Source: Chromera velia (lineage: Eukaryota; Sar; Chromeraceae). From it: a DNA stretch of 39,081 nucleotides. The stretch is taken from NCBI GenBank assembly GCA_018398765.1, contig JAHBMJ010005370.1:24075-63155 (forward strand), read 5' to 3'. Below are positions 10,901 to 21,328 of the stretch, piece after piece. The notes below the pieces were generated by a model. The model worked only from the letters and a program-made list of their open reading frames with translations. It searched no databases and had not been told where the DNA came from. Numbering within the stretch: position 1 is the stretch's first letter; every line of letters starts with the position of its first letter. The position numbers were made by a program, and so were the translations under genes.

Positions 10901-13493
10901 GTAAGAACAGAGGAGAGAATGGACAGGGAGGGGAGGGGGGGGAGAGACCAGATCATAGGGGGAATCCCTCGTCTTCTTCTTTTTCCTCTTCTTCTCCTTT
11001 TCCTTCTTCTCCTTCCTCGTCCTCTTTTCTTTCTCATTCCTCTTTTTCCACCCCTTCTGCCTCTCCCTCTTCTGCTTTGTTCCTCTCTTTCCCCTCCTCC
11101 AGTGCTGCTGTGGGGGTACCCGCCTATGACAGGGCTGGGGGGGAGGGACGGGCAACGCCTGTGACACGGCAGCCTGGACCCTCCCCCCACCCGACTCGAC
11201 TCGATTCATTTTCATCCTGCAGGTGTTGTGCCGGGGGGAAGGGGGGCCTCCGGATCGGTCCCTCCCCCCACCCGACTCGAACAAGGAACAGCATGCATGC
11301 AGACAGGGAGATCCATGATGCGATGCATACCTCTCCTCCTCTTCTCCAGCCTGTTATTTATCCTTTATACTTTTGTCATTCTCCCTCTTCTCCTCTCCCC
11401 CCCTCTCCCCCTACCCCTCTCACCTTCCCAGGAGACTCTGAGGAGACAGCCCCCCGCCCCTCCCCTTTGCTCTGTAAAGAGGAGGGGGATCACCTTGCGC
11501 CCCAGCCAACCGAAAGAAAGAAAAAGAAGAGGGGTGCGAGGAGGCGGAGACGCTGTTCGGAGTGTGGGGAGATGCTGGGGAGGGAGGGTTGTGGAATTTT
11601 CTTTTGTGGGGTTTATGGGAATAGAAAAAGGGAAGGGAACAGAGGAATAGAGAGAGTCACACTGTCAGCTGTTAGGGGTAGAAAAGGTAACAAGGAGTAT
11701 GAAGTCAGGAAGAAAGGGGAGGAAGGGACAGTCTGGCTTCCGAAAGCCTCGGTTTCTAAGGATCTGGTCGCCCGTTTCTGGGCCTTCAGGGGTCAGAAGA
11801 GTGGGAAGTCAGCAGAGGAGGGGGAAATGAAGAAAATCATGGACACGAGGGGAAGTAGAAAGGATAGACAGTGCAGTGTGAAGAGAAAGGGTAAAGGCAG
11901 GCCCTACTGGGTACCTGCGGAGAAGGTGCCTAAGAATCTGATTGCTACCTTCTGGCAGAAGAAACGGACAGTCCGAGCTCCTCCCCTCTCAGATACTCCC
12001 CCCTCCTCGACATCCTCCGATTCATCCTCCGATTCACTATTTCATGTTTCCTCCTCATGTACTCATGATTCTTCTTCTTTTTTTATTTCTTCTTATTCTT
12101 CTGCTCTTTCTTCTTTTTTCACTCCTTCCTCCTCTTCTAGTTCCTCCCCTCCTCCTTTCCCGCATGCATCCCATTCGAGATCTGTTAAGAGAAAGGCCAA
12201 ACGGAGGCAACTAGTCGTTACAACCCTGAACGTTGGAAGTTTGAAGTCCCGAATTTCGAACGGAGCCCTCAGCAGGTGGTTGCAGGGGGTNCCTCCCCCC
12301 ACCCGACTCGACTCGATTCATTTTCATCCTGCAGGTGTTGTGCCGGGGGGAAGGGGGGCCTCCGGATCGGTCCCTCCCCCCACCCGACTCGAACAAGGAA
12401 CAGCATGCATGCAGACAGGGAGATCCATGATGCGATGCATACCTCTCCTCCTCTTCTCCAGCCTGTTATTTATCCTTTATACTTTTGTCATTCTCCCTCT
12501 TCTCCTCTCCCCCCCTCTCCCCCTACCCCTCTCACCTTCCCAGGAGACTCTGAGGAGACAGCCCCCCGCCCCTCCCCTTTGCTCTGTAAAGAGGAGGGGG
12601 ATCACCTTGCGCCCCAGCCAACCGAAAGAAAGAAAAAGAAGAGGGGTGCGAGGAGGCGGAGACGCTGTTCGGAGTGTGGGGAGATGCTGGGGAGGGAGGG
12701 TTGTGGAATTTTCTTTTGTGGGGTTTATGGGAATAGAAAAAGGGAAGGGAACAGAGGAATAGAGAGAGTCACACTGTCAGCTGTTAGGGGTAGAAAAGGT
12801 AACAAGGAGTATGAAGTCAGGAAGAAAGGGGAGGAAGGGACAGTCTGGCTTCCGAAAGCCTCGGTTTCTAAGGATCTGGTCGCCCGTTTCTGGGCCTTCA
12901 GGGGTCAGAAGAGTGGGAAGTCAGCAGAGGAGGGGGAAATGAAGAAAATCATGGACACGAGGGGAAGTAGAAAGGATAGACAGTGCAGTGTGAAGAGAAA
13001 GGGTAAAGGCAGGCCCTACTGGGTACCTGCGGAGAAGGTGCCTAAGAATCTGATTGCTACCTTCTGGCAGAAGAAACGGACAGTCCGAGCTCCTCCCCTC
13101 TCAGATACTCCCCCCTCCTCGACATCCTCCGATTCATCCTCCGATTCACTATTTCATGTTTCCTCCTCATGTACTCATGATTCTTCTTCTTTTTTTATTT
13201 CTTCTTATTCTTCTGCTCTTTCTTCTTTTTTCACTCCTTCCTCCTCTTCTAGTTCCTCCCCTCCTCCTTTCCCGCATGCATCCCATTCGAGATCTGTTAA
13301 GAGAAAGGCCAAACGGAGGCAACTAGTCGTTACAACCCTGAACGTTGGAAGTTTGAAGTCCCGAATTTCGAACGGAGCCCTCAGCAGGTGGTTGCAGGGG
13401 GTTGATATTGCGGTTTTAACGGAGACGAAATTCCCCTCCTCTGAAGTGACAATAAGGAGACATTTAGGATGGAATTATGCACATAGAGAATGA
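10864..13493 (+). pseudogene. Retrotransposon ORF2 N-terminal part: zinc finger, two chromodomain-like repeats, start of EEP nuclease
   Basis: Read as 10864-11179 plus 12292-13493, because 11180-12290 duplicates the latter; the frame is continuous when one copy is removed. A Ser/Pro-rich leader precedes a Cys cluster (CSECGEMLGREGCGIFFC). Two related blocks follow: KEYEVRKKGEEGTVWLPKAS with VSKDLVARFW, then CSVKRKGKGRPYWVPAEKVP with KNLIATFW. Both match the core of a chromodomain (V-K-x-x-G ... W-x-P-x-x-x-x ... L-I/V-x-x-F). After another Ser-rich tract comes LVVTTLNVGSLKS and DIAVLTETKFPSSE, the opening motifs of an EEP endonuclease. The frame stops at TGA 13491-13493 but continues in phase after it. 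Confidence 0.6.
11180..13402. repeat. 1,111-bp direct duplication around a single N (probable assembly artefact)
   Basis: The sequence from 11180 (CCTCCCCCCACCCGACTCGA) to 12290 repeats from 12292 to about 13402 with offset 1112 and no difference that I noticed. The copies are separated by one N at 12291. Collapsing the pair restores a single reading frame; keeping it creates a false 632-residue frame crossing the N. This is what two overlapping contig ends joined without merging would look like. Confidence 0.85.
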
Positions 13494-14507
13494 CACAAAA
13501 GGAAATTGGGGATATATGAGAGGGCTAAGGTGAAGAAAGCAAACACAGGAGGAGTCTGCATTCTTGTTAGGAAGAGCCTACAAGCACAGCTGAGACCTGA
13601 ATAGGAGCTGTGCGGACCAAATATTGTAAGAATCAAGATATGGGGGTGCTTGCAGGAAGGGGGGAAACAATGGAAGGTGGAGGGGGGGGACTTTCTTTTC
13701 ATTTTTGGGGTCTATTTCCTTCAGAGAGGTGCTCACAAAAATCTGAGAGATGGGGTAACGAAAGAACAAGAGAGGGAATTTCTGCTTGATGCGGTGTGTG
13801 ATGTCCCCTTGTCAGCTAGGCGGCTGGTACTGGGAGATTTTAATTCACACATTGGAACAGAACTCCCTAAGGGAATCACTTGGGAAAGGGAGGTAGTCGC
13901 AGAAGACACAGAACCTGGAGCGGACCTGGGAAGGAGGGGGGGTGAAGAAGGAAGTGGGGTGGTTCAGGAGGTAGTTAGAGAGTCAGAATGCGGATCGATC
14001 ACAAATAGATGCAGAGGGTCGGGCTTTACTTCGCCTGTGTGAAGCCTCAAACTTGATGCCTCTAAATGGAGTTAGATTTATAGACAAGGGCAAGGGTGTA
14101 GAAATTGACTGTCCGGGGGCGTGCACGTACTATAGAGAAGGCAGGCCCTGTTCTGTTATTGATTTTGTCCTTACTGACCCCGTACTTCTGTCTTCTTGGT
14201 CCTCATTTGGAGTCGAAATGTTTCCAGATGCTGCTCCGGAACACTGCTCAGTCTCTTGCGGTCTTGCTTTAGTCAACTTAGAAGCCGTTGACCTCCCCGC
14301 CTCCATGTCTCATCCCTTGTTGAGTCTTGCACCCCCTTTTCAGAAGTCGTTTAGAATCTCACCTGTAAAAGATGAAGAGATAGCTGTCCTGGCGTCTTCC
14401 GTTTGACAGCTTTCTGAGGCATGCTGGCCCGGTTTATGGGACACTGGTGAGAAAGCTGCAGAATTATCTCATAATGGTCTCCCTCTCTTTCATGTTTCCC
14501 CCCCCCC
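13494..14507 (+). pseudogene. Retrotransposon EEP endonuclease domain, C-terminal part
   Basis: The frame continues directly from the upstream ORF2 segment: GGVCILVRKSLQAQL, TAG at 13602-13604, then LVLGDFNSHIGTEL near 13830-13865, the Gly-Asp-Phe-Asn motif of EEP nucleases. A frameshift near 14000 moves coding to the frame open at 14053, which carries IDFVLTDP and the terminal PEHCSVSCGL, corresponding to the S-D-H-x-x-V motif with Glu in place of the catalytic Asp. TGA 14404-14406 interrupts this frame, which resumes and runs into the gap. The domain nicks target DNA to prime reverse transcription; this copy is broken. Confidence 0.75.
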
Positions 14508-14801
14508 NNNNNNNNNNNNNNNNNNNNNNNNNNNNNNNNNNNNNNNNNNNNNNNNNNNNNNNNNNNNNNNNNNNNNNNNNNNNNNNNNNNNNNNNNNNNN
14601 NNNNNNNNNNNNNNNNNNNNNNNNNNNNNNNNNNNNNNNNNNNNNNNNNNNNNNNNNNNNNNNNNNNNNNNNNNNNNNNNNNNNNNNNNNNNNNNNNNNN
14701 NNNNNNNNNNNNNNNNNNNNNNNNNNNNNNNNNNNNNNNNNNNNNNNNNNNNNNNNNNNNNNNNNNNNNNNNNNNNNNNNNNNNNNNNNNNNNNNNNNNN
14801 N
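14508..14801. other. Assembly gap (N run) flanked by poly-C
   Basis: About 294 N with runs of C immediately on both sides. It falls between the endonuclease and the reverse transcriptase of the retrotransposon, so part of the linker is missing. The exact left edge is within a few bases of 14508. Confidence 0.95.
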
Positions 14802-16085
14802 CCCCCCCCCAGTCAGCCAATCCCTCCTGCGTCCATCCCTGAGACCCTGGCTGAGAGAGTTAAGGGCCTAGCAGGTAAATGGGAAAGGAAGTTAGCACAA
14901 CCGGGGGAGAGGAAGCAGAGGGGCAGAAAGAAATCCAACAAACAAAGAAAAGGACAGATAGCCGCCCCTTGGTGGGACCGGGAATGTAAAGAAATGAATG
15001 AAAGGGTAAGGAAAGCCGAGAGAGAACTAAGAACACGAACAGTGGGCAGACGAAGTAATGATAGATCCAGAGAAGAAAGAATGAGACATAAAGACAAGCT
15101 GGTAAGGGAAAGGGGAAGGTTGATCGCAAGGAAAAGAAAGGCATACGCGTGTGCACAGGCAGAGCATCTTGCCCAGGAGGCGCAACAGATGGAAGGGGAT
15201 AGAGCGGGGGACAGACCGTCAGCAGATGCTTTCTCCAATTTCTGGGCGTCGGTGTTTGAAGGAGAGGGACTTCCCAACCTCCCCCTACCCTCTAGCCCTC
15301 CTCCTCCCCCTCGGTCTCCTTTCTTCTCCCTTTCCCTATGTGAGACGGTCATAAAAAAAGTAAACCCAAATAAGGGGGCTGGGCTTGAGGGTCTCTCTCC
15401 TAAACATGCTGCTCTGTGTTTCGGGTCGTCGCGTCTCTCCCGTTTTCTTCTCTTTATTTTTTTTAATCTTTTTCATCTCTTCTCTTACTGGCCGTCTACA
15501 TGGAACTTCATTCGCATTATCCCAATCTCCAAAGGCCCCGTGTTTCCGCTAGTGGATGAATGGAGGCCTATTCATATAGCAACCCTTCTGGCTAAGCTCT
15601 TTACTTTGTTGATGGATTCTCGCCTCCGTCTGAGAGCAAGGATAGACGACAGACAGATAGGATTCAGAAAGGGAGTGGGGACTAGAGAGGCCATTCATGC
15701 TTTGTTTGCCCTTTCTGAAACTTCCAGAAACAAAAAGAGACCTTTATTTGCGTGTTTCGTGGACTTTAGCAAGGCATTTGATAAAGTTGACAGAAAGAAA
15801 TTAATCCAGAGACTTAGAGAGGAGGGGTTTTCAGAAAGAGACATTAATATGATCCATGCAATGTATATCAAGGTCATGGGGAAGATTGACAGGTCGGAAA
15901 GCATGTTTGAAGAGGGAACAGGGGTAAAACAAAGTGACCCTCTCTCTCCTCTCCTATTTTTTCTCTTCATCAATAATTTGCATACCTCAGTTAGTCTTCA
16001 GAGTAGAGATCGAGGGGAGGATTCATCCCAGGAAGTGAGGCTGGGAGACAGACCTTCTGATAGAGAGCATCGGTTATGCAGATGA
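14802..16085 (+). pseudogene. Retrotransposon reverse transcriptase, main part
   Basis: Open from the gap edge to TGA near 16083-16085. The start has the linker motif APWWDRECKEMNERV and a basic helix. RT motifs in order: NKGAGLEGLSPKHA (palm entry), WRPIHIATLLAKLFTLLM (motif 2-type), QIGFRKGVGTREAI, then motif A CFVDFSKAFDKVD with the catalytic Asp, and motif B GVKQSDPLSPLLFFLFINNL (usual QGDPLSP is QSDPLSP here). The frame breaks around 16020-16070, just before YADD, which lies in the next frame. The order and motifs are those of LINE reverse transcriptases. Confidence 0.85.
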
Positions 16086-17439
16086 TCTCGCAATCTTTGG
16101 GCACTCCCCCCACGACCTCCAAAAGAGAATGGATCGGTTGGCCATGTATTGTGACACGTGGGGTCTGACAATGAATTAAAAAAAAACGAAAGTGATGAGA
16201 TTAACAGGCAGGGGGGGGGAAAAAAAAATTCTTTTCAAGGGTCGGACGGTCGAATGGGTAGAAAGTTACAGATACTTGGGTTGTCAGGTTTTCTGTGATG
16301 CGAAGCCTCGTAAGTCTGTGACTGCCAGACTTGAAGCTGCAGAGAGGGGAGTGGGAGGGGCTATGGGTTTGTGCGCATCAATAGGGACGCTCTCCCCACA
16401 TAGTCGTATGTCCTTCTTCAGGGGGACATGGGAACCCGCCGCCACTTATTCCCTTGAAGCCCTCCCGATTCGAGAATCTGACATCCAATGCTTAGACTCT
16501 CTTCAGGTTCGTTTTGTGCGTTGGTCTCTCCGTCTGCCCTGGAATTCTTTTGTCTTTCCTACCCTTGCAGCCGTTGGGCTGAGGCCTATGAGAGAGATTC
16601 TCAGTATCAGAGTGGGGGGGTATTTGAGAAGTCTTTCCCTTGCGCGATTGGCTTTGCCTCAAGCACTGTGGGCATGCCACAGGAGGGGGGAGCTTAGAGT
16701 ATGGTCGGGGTCGGCAAAGAGGCTTGTGTAACCCATCAGTTCTGCCCTTCTTGAAGGTGAACCTGATGAGGTTGATTTTAGAACCTCAGATAGCAGGTTG
16801 AGAAGGGGGGCAAGAAGCAGAGAAGTCAACAAATGGTTGGGAGACTGGGTAAACCCGGTCTCCGTGATGGAAAGGAGAGGGGGGAGACAAGGTAGACAAG
16901 GAATGCATGGCGTGTCTTTTCTTCCGTCTGCCTGCCTGACTGATTATCAGAAGGAGAATAGAAGCAGCCAACGCTTTGCAAAACTGGTCCTAGGAAGCCT
17001 AGCGGAGGGGAAGGGGGGCTTAAGGTCTCCTTCGGTTGAACTACTTACCGAGCAGTTCCTGGTATCCCCCGGGGCAGTTTTCCACCCTGTGTTGTGCGCC
17101 GTTGTTGGAGGGGAGGCAAACCATGGGGGGAAGGTTGAATCAATTTGTAAGGCCTGTGAAGAGAAAACTTGTGAGAAACTGATTGACGACCCGATTCACC
17201 GCCTGACAACTTGTGTTTGAACGGAAGTGCCGCGGGGGAGACTGAGCAATCTCTGGTATAGGCGACTGGAGCGTATGTCGATAGAAGAAGTATATAAGCA
17301 CGGAGAGAAATAGGAGGCCCGAGGGGGTAGAGGGTTGGGGCAGGCCGAGGAGCGTGTAAGGCGGTACTTCTCGCTTCTTCTTCAGAAGGACGCCAGAAAG
17401 GCCAGTGCCCTCATTGCTGCATGCCTAGGACTAGACTGA
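16072..17439 (+). pseudogene. Retrotransposon RT C-terminus (YADD), thumb region and CCHC motif
   Basis: One frame runs from GYADDLAIFGHSP (16072 on) to TGA 17437-17439, interrupted by in-phase TAA 16177-16179, TAA 16729-16731, TGA 17218-17220 and TAG 17311-17313. Motif C (YADD) is followed by LAMYCDTWGLTMN and KKTKVM (motif D), then WVESYRYLGCQVF (motif E region). Near the end ICKACEEKTCEKLIDDPIHR plus LTTC forms the Cys-Cys-His-Cys motif common at the C-terminus of LINE ORF2. The final codons read LLLQKDARKASALIAACLGL. All four stops differ from Gln or Arg codons by one C-to-T change. Confidence 0.8.
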
Positions 17440-17614
17440 TTGATCCTGGGGAGCAGCGCTTTGCTAGCTAGTAGTCCTAAGGTTCGGCCGCTTTAGGCGA
17501 GCATTCGCTAGCGTGCTCCTAGCTTGCAATATGACATGAATGCTCACAGACTGCCCTTTGCCATTGGGATACGATGGCTGGCAGGTTTAGTCACATCATC
17601 ATTATCATCATCAT
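17440..17614 (+). other. Retrotransposon 3' UTR and TCA-repeat tail
   Basis: Non-coding sequence after the last stop, ending in TCACATCATCATTATCATCA at 17591-17610. A short simple-repeat tail instead of poly-A is seen in several LINE clades. I could not identify a target-site duplication because the 5' end is unknown. Confidence 0.55.
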
Positions 17615-17707
17615 GCACCCATCGTATATGGTCCAATAATGTGGAAAAGTAGGTTTGAGAGTTAATTAAAATTTTCTATGTGCGGCGCCTAGGAATAATC
17701 GATTCAA

Positions 17708-18213
17708 TACACAGTACGGTTAGGAGTAACAAAAGTAAGACGGTTACCGGCCGCCTGGTTACCAATTTTGTGGTTACGGTAGTACTGTTTCAATAGTAGT
17801 GGTAGTAGCTAAAAACAGGCAGATTTGGCCATATTTTGAGTCAAAATTAACCTACAAAACCAATTTTTGACTAGTAACAATCATATTTTTAGCATTTATT
17901 AAAAGTTTGTTCTAAAAAAATTTAATGTTCTGATTATGTTCATCATTTTATGACTGAAGTCTAACTAGTATATCACTTTGTATAGCATATATTATTTGAG
18001 TATAATCATTTCAGGGCTTTAAACTGGTAATGAGTTAAGTAGTCAGGCTTCAAAATAGGTCTAGCAACTGTTTTTACCAAAGTTTTTCCTTGAACTACTA
18101 TGGTAGTGGTACACGCCTTCAAGTCAGCCGGTCACCATCTCACGGTTACCAAACTGATGTTAACTCGCTACTGGCTAAAAGAGGCCGCTAGTAACTCCTA
18201 ACCGTACTGTATA
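17708..18213. mobile_element. 506-bp non-autonomous hAT-type MITE with 8-bp TSD
   Basis: The ends are inverted: TACACAGTACGGTTAGGAGT at the left and the complement of TATACAGTACGGTTAGGAGT at the right. The flanking 8 bp, CGATTCAA, is identical on both sides (17700-17707 and 18214-18221). Eight-base duplications and short TIRs are characteristic of hAT. The interior has no ORF. It holds GGTTACC motifs near both ends (about 17741, 17757 and 18143), plausible transposase-binding repeats. Confidence 0.85.
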
Positions 18214-18490
18214 CGATTCAAGATTTGATTGATTATCATGTAATATTTAACAGTTTGCCTAGCAGTTTCCGGCACAGTCTTTTTGTCTCTGCGGGCCGGC
18301 CAGGAAGCTAGCCAGGAAAGGGCGCGCATGAGACCTTCAAGTTATGAAAACACACATACATTGACACAATAAGTGTATGTGTGTGTATCCTATAAAAGTG
18401 TACAAGAAAAGTATATAAAAAATTGATAATGATATCCATTTTTTATATACTTTTTATTGTTGATATCAATTTTTATATAATTTTTTTCGT

Positions 18491-18600
18491 CAACTATAAA
18501 GAATTAGAAGCTCAAACTGATAACGCTTGTAAGTTAAGTTAAGATGTATAAGCAGTGTAATAAGCACTGTTAGTTTCAACTTCTAACTCTTTATAGTTTA
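18491..18600. repeat. Palindromic stem-loop repeat, copy 1
   Basis: A 110-bp imperfect palindrome, opening CAACTATAAAGAATTAGAAG and closing with its near-complement CTTCTAACTCTTTATAGTT. It lies inside the left arm of the foldback element. Related copies are at 20150-20253, 20323-20400 (left half only) and 21234-21328. Confidence 0.8.
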
Positions 18601-18767
18601 TGAAAAAAGAATGTGTAAAAAAAATTGATATCAATTTTTTTTTTCTTAATTGATATCAAAAAATCTATCAAAAAATAAATTAATATTTTTATCAGGGGGC
18701 ATTGACTTAAAGTTTGTTCCTAGCATCTGGCCTATGCGTCTTTCGTCTCTTCCTTCTGTCCTGGTTA

Positions 18768-19849
18768 TAGTGACCATGTTTGATTTGATTTGATTTGATT
18801 TGCAGTAGGGCTTAAGCTCAAATCAAATATCCAGTCAGGGAGGACTTAGTATTTAAAGACCTATCAAATACGATCAAATATTTGATCAATATGACTTTCA
18901 ACCTCAAATATGAAGGTCCCGAAAAAACTTTTGCAAGTACCGATCTGTCATGCATGCTGATTCAAATGAAAAAACCTAAATTTTGATAGTTTGCTCTCAA
19001 AAAAAAACGTTTTGAGCTACACTGAAATTGACGTTTCACCCCCTTTTACTTTATGCAGAGGTAAACCGATCAGCTGAACGTTTTTCCGAACAGCTGTGTT
19101 AACTTTTCTGGTGCTGGAACATCTTTTACGGCCCCCTTTTTGAGCGTCTACAAACATTTTACACCCCGTAAAGACATGTCACACAATCCGACAGGGTTGA
19201 ACGGGAAGAAGGAGGCATTTGTTTTTAGAGCCGGGTACGTAAAAAAAATGTGTGACCACGAGAATCAAGTGCGATATGCTGACCACTGACTTTCTGGCCA
19301 GTGCTGGCTGGCCTCATCTCACAGAAAACGAGGCATTGCAAAAGCTGGTCAAGGCACTGGACCCCCGCTACGATCTCCCGTCTGTGGGGAAGGTGCAGAG
19401 ACTTTTGCTCCCAACACTGAAGAACGAGATTGTTCTGTCAATCAAAGACACGTTGAGAAAAGCAGCGACCCGACGAGTGTTGATCACCCTCGACATATGG
19501 TTGCATTTAGAAAAGTCAGGGTTCCTCGCGATCACAATCTATTCAAATTTGGCTGCATATGCTAGAAGGGGGGCCGCTCCTGCAGGGCCCGGCGGGAGGA
19601 CCAATTTGAAACCAAAGGAGGCGGCCGCAGACGCAAATGCTGTGAAGGCTGGGGGGAAACTTCCCCCTCCTGAGAAAGTCATCACTCCGGGTGAGGAAGG
19701 CTACCGACCTCTCTATATTCACTTCCAATACAAGGGGCTTGTTGTCGGCCCTGGCACGGCACAGAGGGTAACCGAACTTACCAACTCTGAATACTTAGCT
19801 GCTCAGAATTAAATCAAATCAAATATAATCAAATCAAACATGGTCACTA
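18768..19849 (+). mobile_element. 1,082-bp hAT element with exact 8-bp TSD
   Basis: Termini are TAGTGACCATGTTTGATTTG at the left and its complement CAAACATGGTCACTA at the right, extended by GATTT repeats. The direct duplication CCTGGTTA is identical at 18760-18767 and 19850-19857. Both features, and the TAG start, are those of hAT transposons. It carries a shortened transposase-like frame that ends just before the right terminus. It is inserted inside the foldback element. Confidence 0.88.
19252..19812 (+). pseudogene. Truncated hAT transposase-like ORF
   Basis: A 186-residue frame. KLVKALDPRYDLPSVGKVQR followed by LLLPTLKNEIVLSIKDTL matches the segment preceding the catalytic core in hAT transposases. 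VLITLDIWLHLEKSGFLAIT matches the first catalytic-Asp motif (usual form D-x-W ... Y-L-x-I-T), with Asp kept. An Ala/Gly/Pro-rich stretch interrupts it, then LYIHFQYKGLVVGP resembles the strand after that motif. The later catalytic residues and the C-terminal dimerisation domain are absent, since hAT proteins are usually around 600 residues or more. It is an internally deleted remnant, unlikely to be active. Confidence 0.65.
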
Positions 19850-19950
19850 CCTGGTTACTGCTCTCACTGCTAGCTCTCTCTCTCATGCGACCTCATACTT
19901 GATGCTCCTCCGTCCGAATGCCTTCTTCGGCATTTGCTACGTACTTCCTA

Positions 19951-20253
<303 letters not shown>

Positions 20254-20322
20254 ATGAGAAATGTTTGTATATAAAAAAATTGATATCATTTTTTTTATTA
20301 CTTTTTAAACATTTTTTTTTTA

Positions 20323-20400
20323 CCAAGTATAAAGAGTTAGAAGTTGAAACTGATAATACTTATACATCTTAACTTAACTTATAAGTGTGTACCGTTCGAG
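20323..20400. repeat. Palindromic stem-loop repeat, copy 3 (half)
   Basis: Only the left half is recognisable (AAGTATAAAGAGTTAGAAGT on to about 20395). The partner half is missing before the inverted-repeat MITE that starts at 20431. Confidence 0.6.
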
Positions 20401-20430
20401 CGTTTTATGCTTTATATTTTTACCTTTAGT

Positions 20431-21070
20431 ACCCTGCAGGTAACCAGGATTTTGCGGGATTTTAGCCCAGGATTTTAGCGGATTTTACGGGATTTTGGCC
20501 AGGATTTTAGCGGATTTTGGCGGATTTTGCCCAGGATTCTGCCGGACTCTTAACGTTGAAAATATAATCCCTACATCTAGGATTTTAGAATCTAAAATCC
20601 TGGAAGAAAACTAAAATCCTAGCCTCTTCCTAGGATTTTACGGGATTATACAGGATTATACGGGATTTTACAGGATTATACGGGATTTTACGGGATTTTA
20701 AAGAAATGAAAAAAATTAAATTCAAAGATGAATGACACACTTCAAGGCTGCACAGAAGGGATAACCGGCATCGATTGTGATCAACTTTTATTTCATTGTT
20801 TTTGTTTATGTTAAAATCCCGTAAAATTCCATACAATCCCGTAAAATCCTGGCATTCATTTCTGAAATCCTAGGATCTAGGATTTTAGTCTTTATAATCC
20901 GGGGTATTAATCCCTAGAGCCAGGATTTTAGATTCTAAAATCCTGGAGAAATAGTCCGGCAGAATTCTGGGCAAAATCCGCCTAAATCCGCTAAAATACT
21001 GGCCAAAATCCCGTAAAATCCGCTAAAATCCTGGGCTAAAATCCTGCAAAATCCTAGCTACCTGCAGGGT
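20431..21070. mobile_element. 640-bp inverted-repeat MITE built of GGATTTTA motifs
   Basis: The arms, each about 110-115 bp, are near-complementary: the left begins ACCCTGCAGGTAACCAGGAT and the right ends with CTACCTGCAGGGT. They contain many copies of GGATTTTA, GCGGATTTT and ACGGGATTTTA in mirrored order, and the interior has more of the same. Flanks allow a 3-bp duplication (AGT at 20428-20430 and 21071-21073) or, shifting the ends by one base, a TA duplication, so the superfamily is open. There is no ORF of note. It is inserted in the foldback element. Confidence 0.75.
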
Positions 21071-21233
21071 AGTCAGAAAATACAGTTGATCAACGCAATT
21101 TACCTAAAAAAAATTTTACAAAAAAAATGATATCAATTTTTATTTTTTGATATCAATTTTTTTGTATGTAAAAAAAATTTACATTGACAAAAAAAAATTG
21201 ATATCAATTTTTTAAACACATTTTTTATTCACA

Positions 21234-21328
21234 AACTATAAAGAGTTAGAATTTCAAACTAACAGTGCTTATACATCTTGACTTAACTTACAAGCGTTAT
21301 CAGTTTGAGCTTCTAACTCTTTATAGTT
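21234..21328. repeat. Palindromic stem-loop repeat, copy 4
   Basis: Opens AACTATAAAGAGTTAGAATT and closes GCTTCTAACTCTTTATAGTT. It is the right-arm counterpart of copy 1 in the foldback element. Confidence 0.8.

Larger units (their letters stand above)
7247..17614 (+). mobile_element. Decayed non-LTR (LINE-type) retrotransposon
   Basis: Reading along the + strand: an ORF1-like region (7247-10155 and beyond), a Ser/Pro/Arg-rich region with a zinc finger and chromodomain-like repeats (to about 13300), an apurinic-type (EEP) endonuclease, a reverse transcriptase with motifs A, B and YADD, and a C-terminal CCHC motif. It ends with a short 3' UTR and a (TCA/ATC)n tail at 17591-17614. This order is that of LINE-type elements, which move by target-primed reverse transcription. 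The 5' end is not defined; 7247 is only the first plausible codon. After removing the 1.1-kb assembly duplication the span is roughly 9.3 kb. Frames are interrupted by several stops and at least two or three shifts, so this copy is inactive as assembled. Confidence 0.85.

Noticed and set aside
10281-11284. Long Lys/Arg-rich frames on the - strand
   Set aside because: They are the complement of TTC/TCT pyrimidine tracts in the retrotransposon; composition alone keeps them open.
10864-12762. A 632-residue open frame on the + strand
   Set aside because: It crosses the N at 12291 and repeats its own segment because of the duplicated 1.1 kb; removing one copy gives a different, continuous frame.
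20630-20836. A 68-residue - strand frame inside the GGATTTTA MITE
   Set aside because: Its ends are translated repeat units and it has no start context or homology that I recognise.
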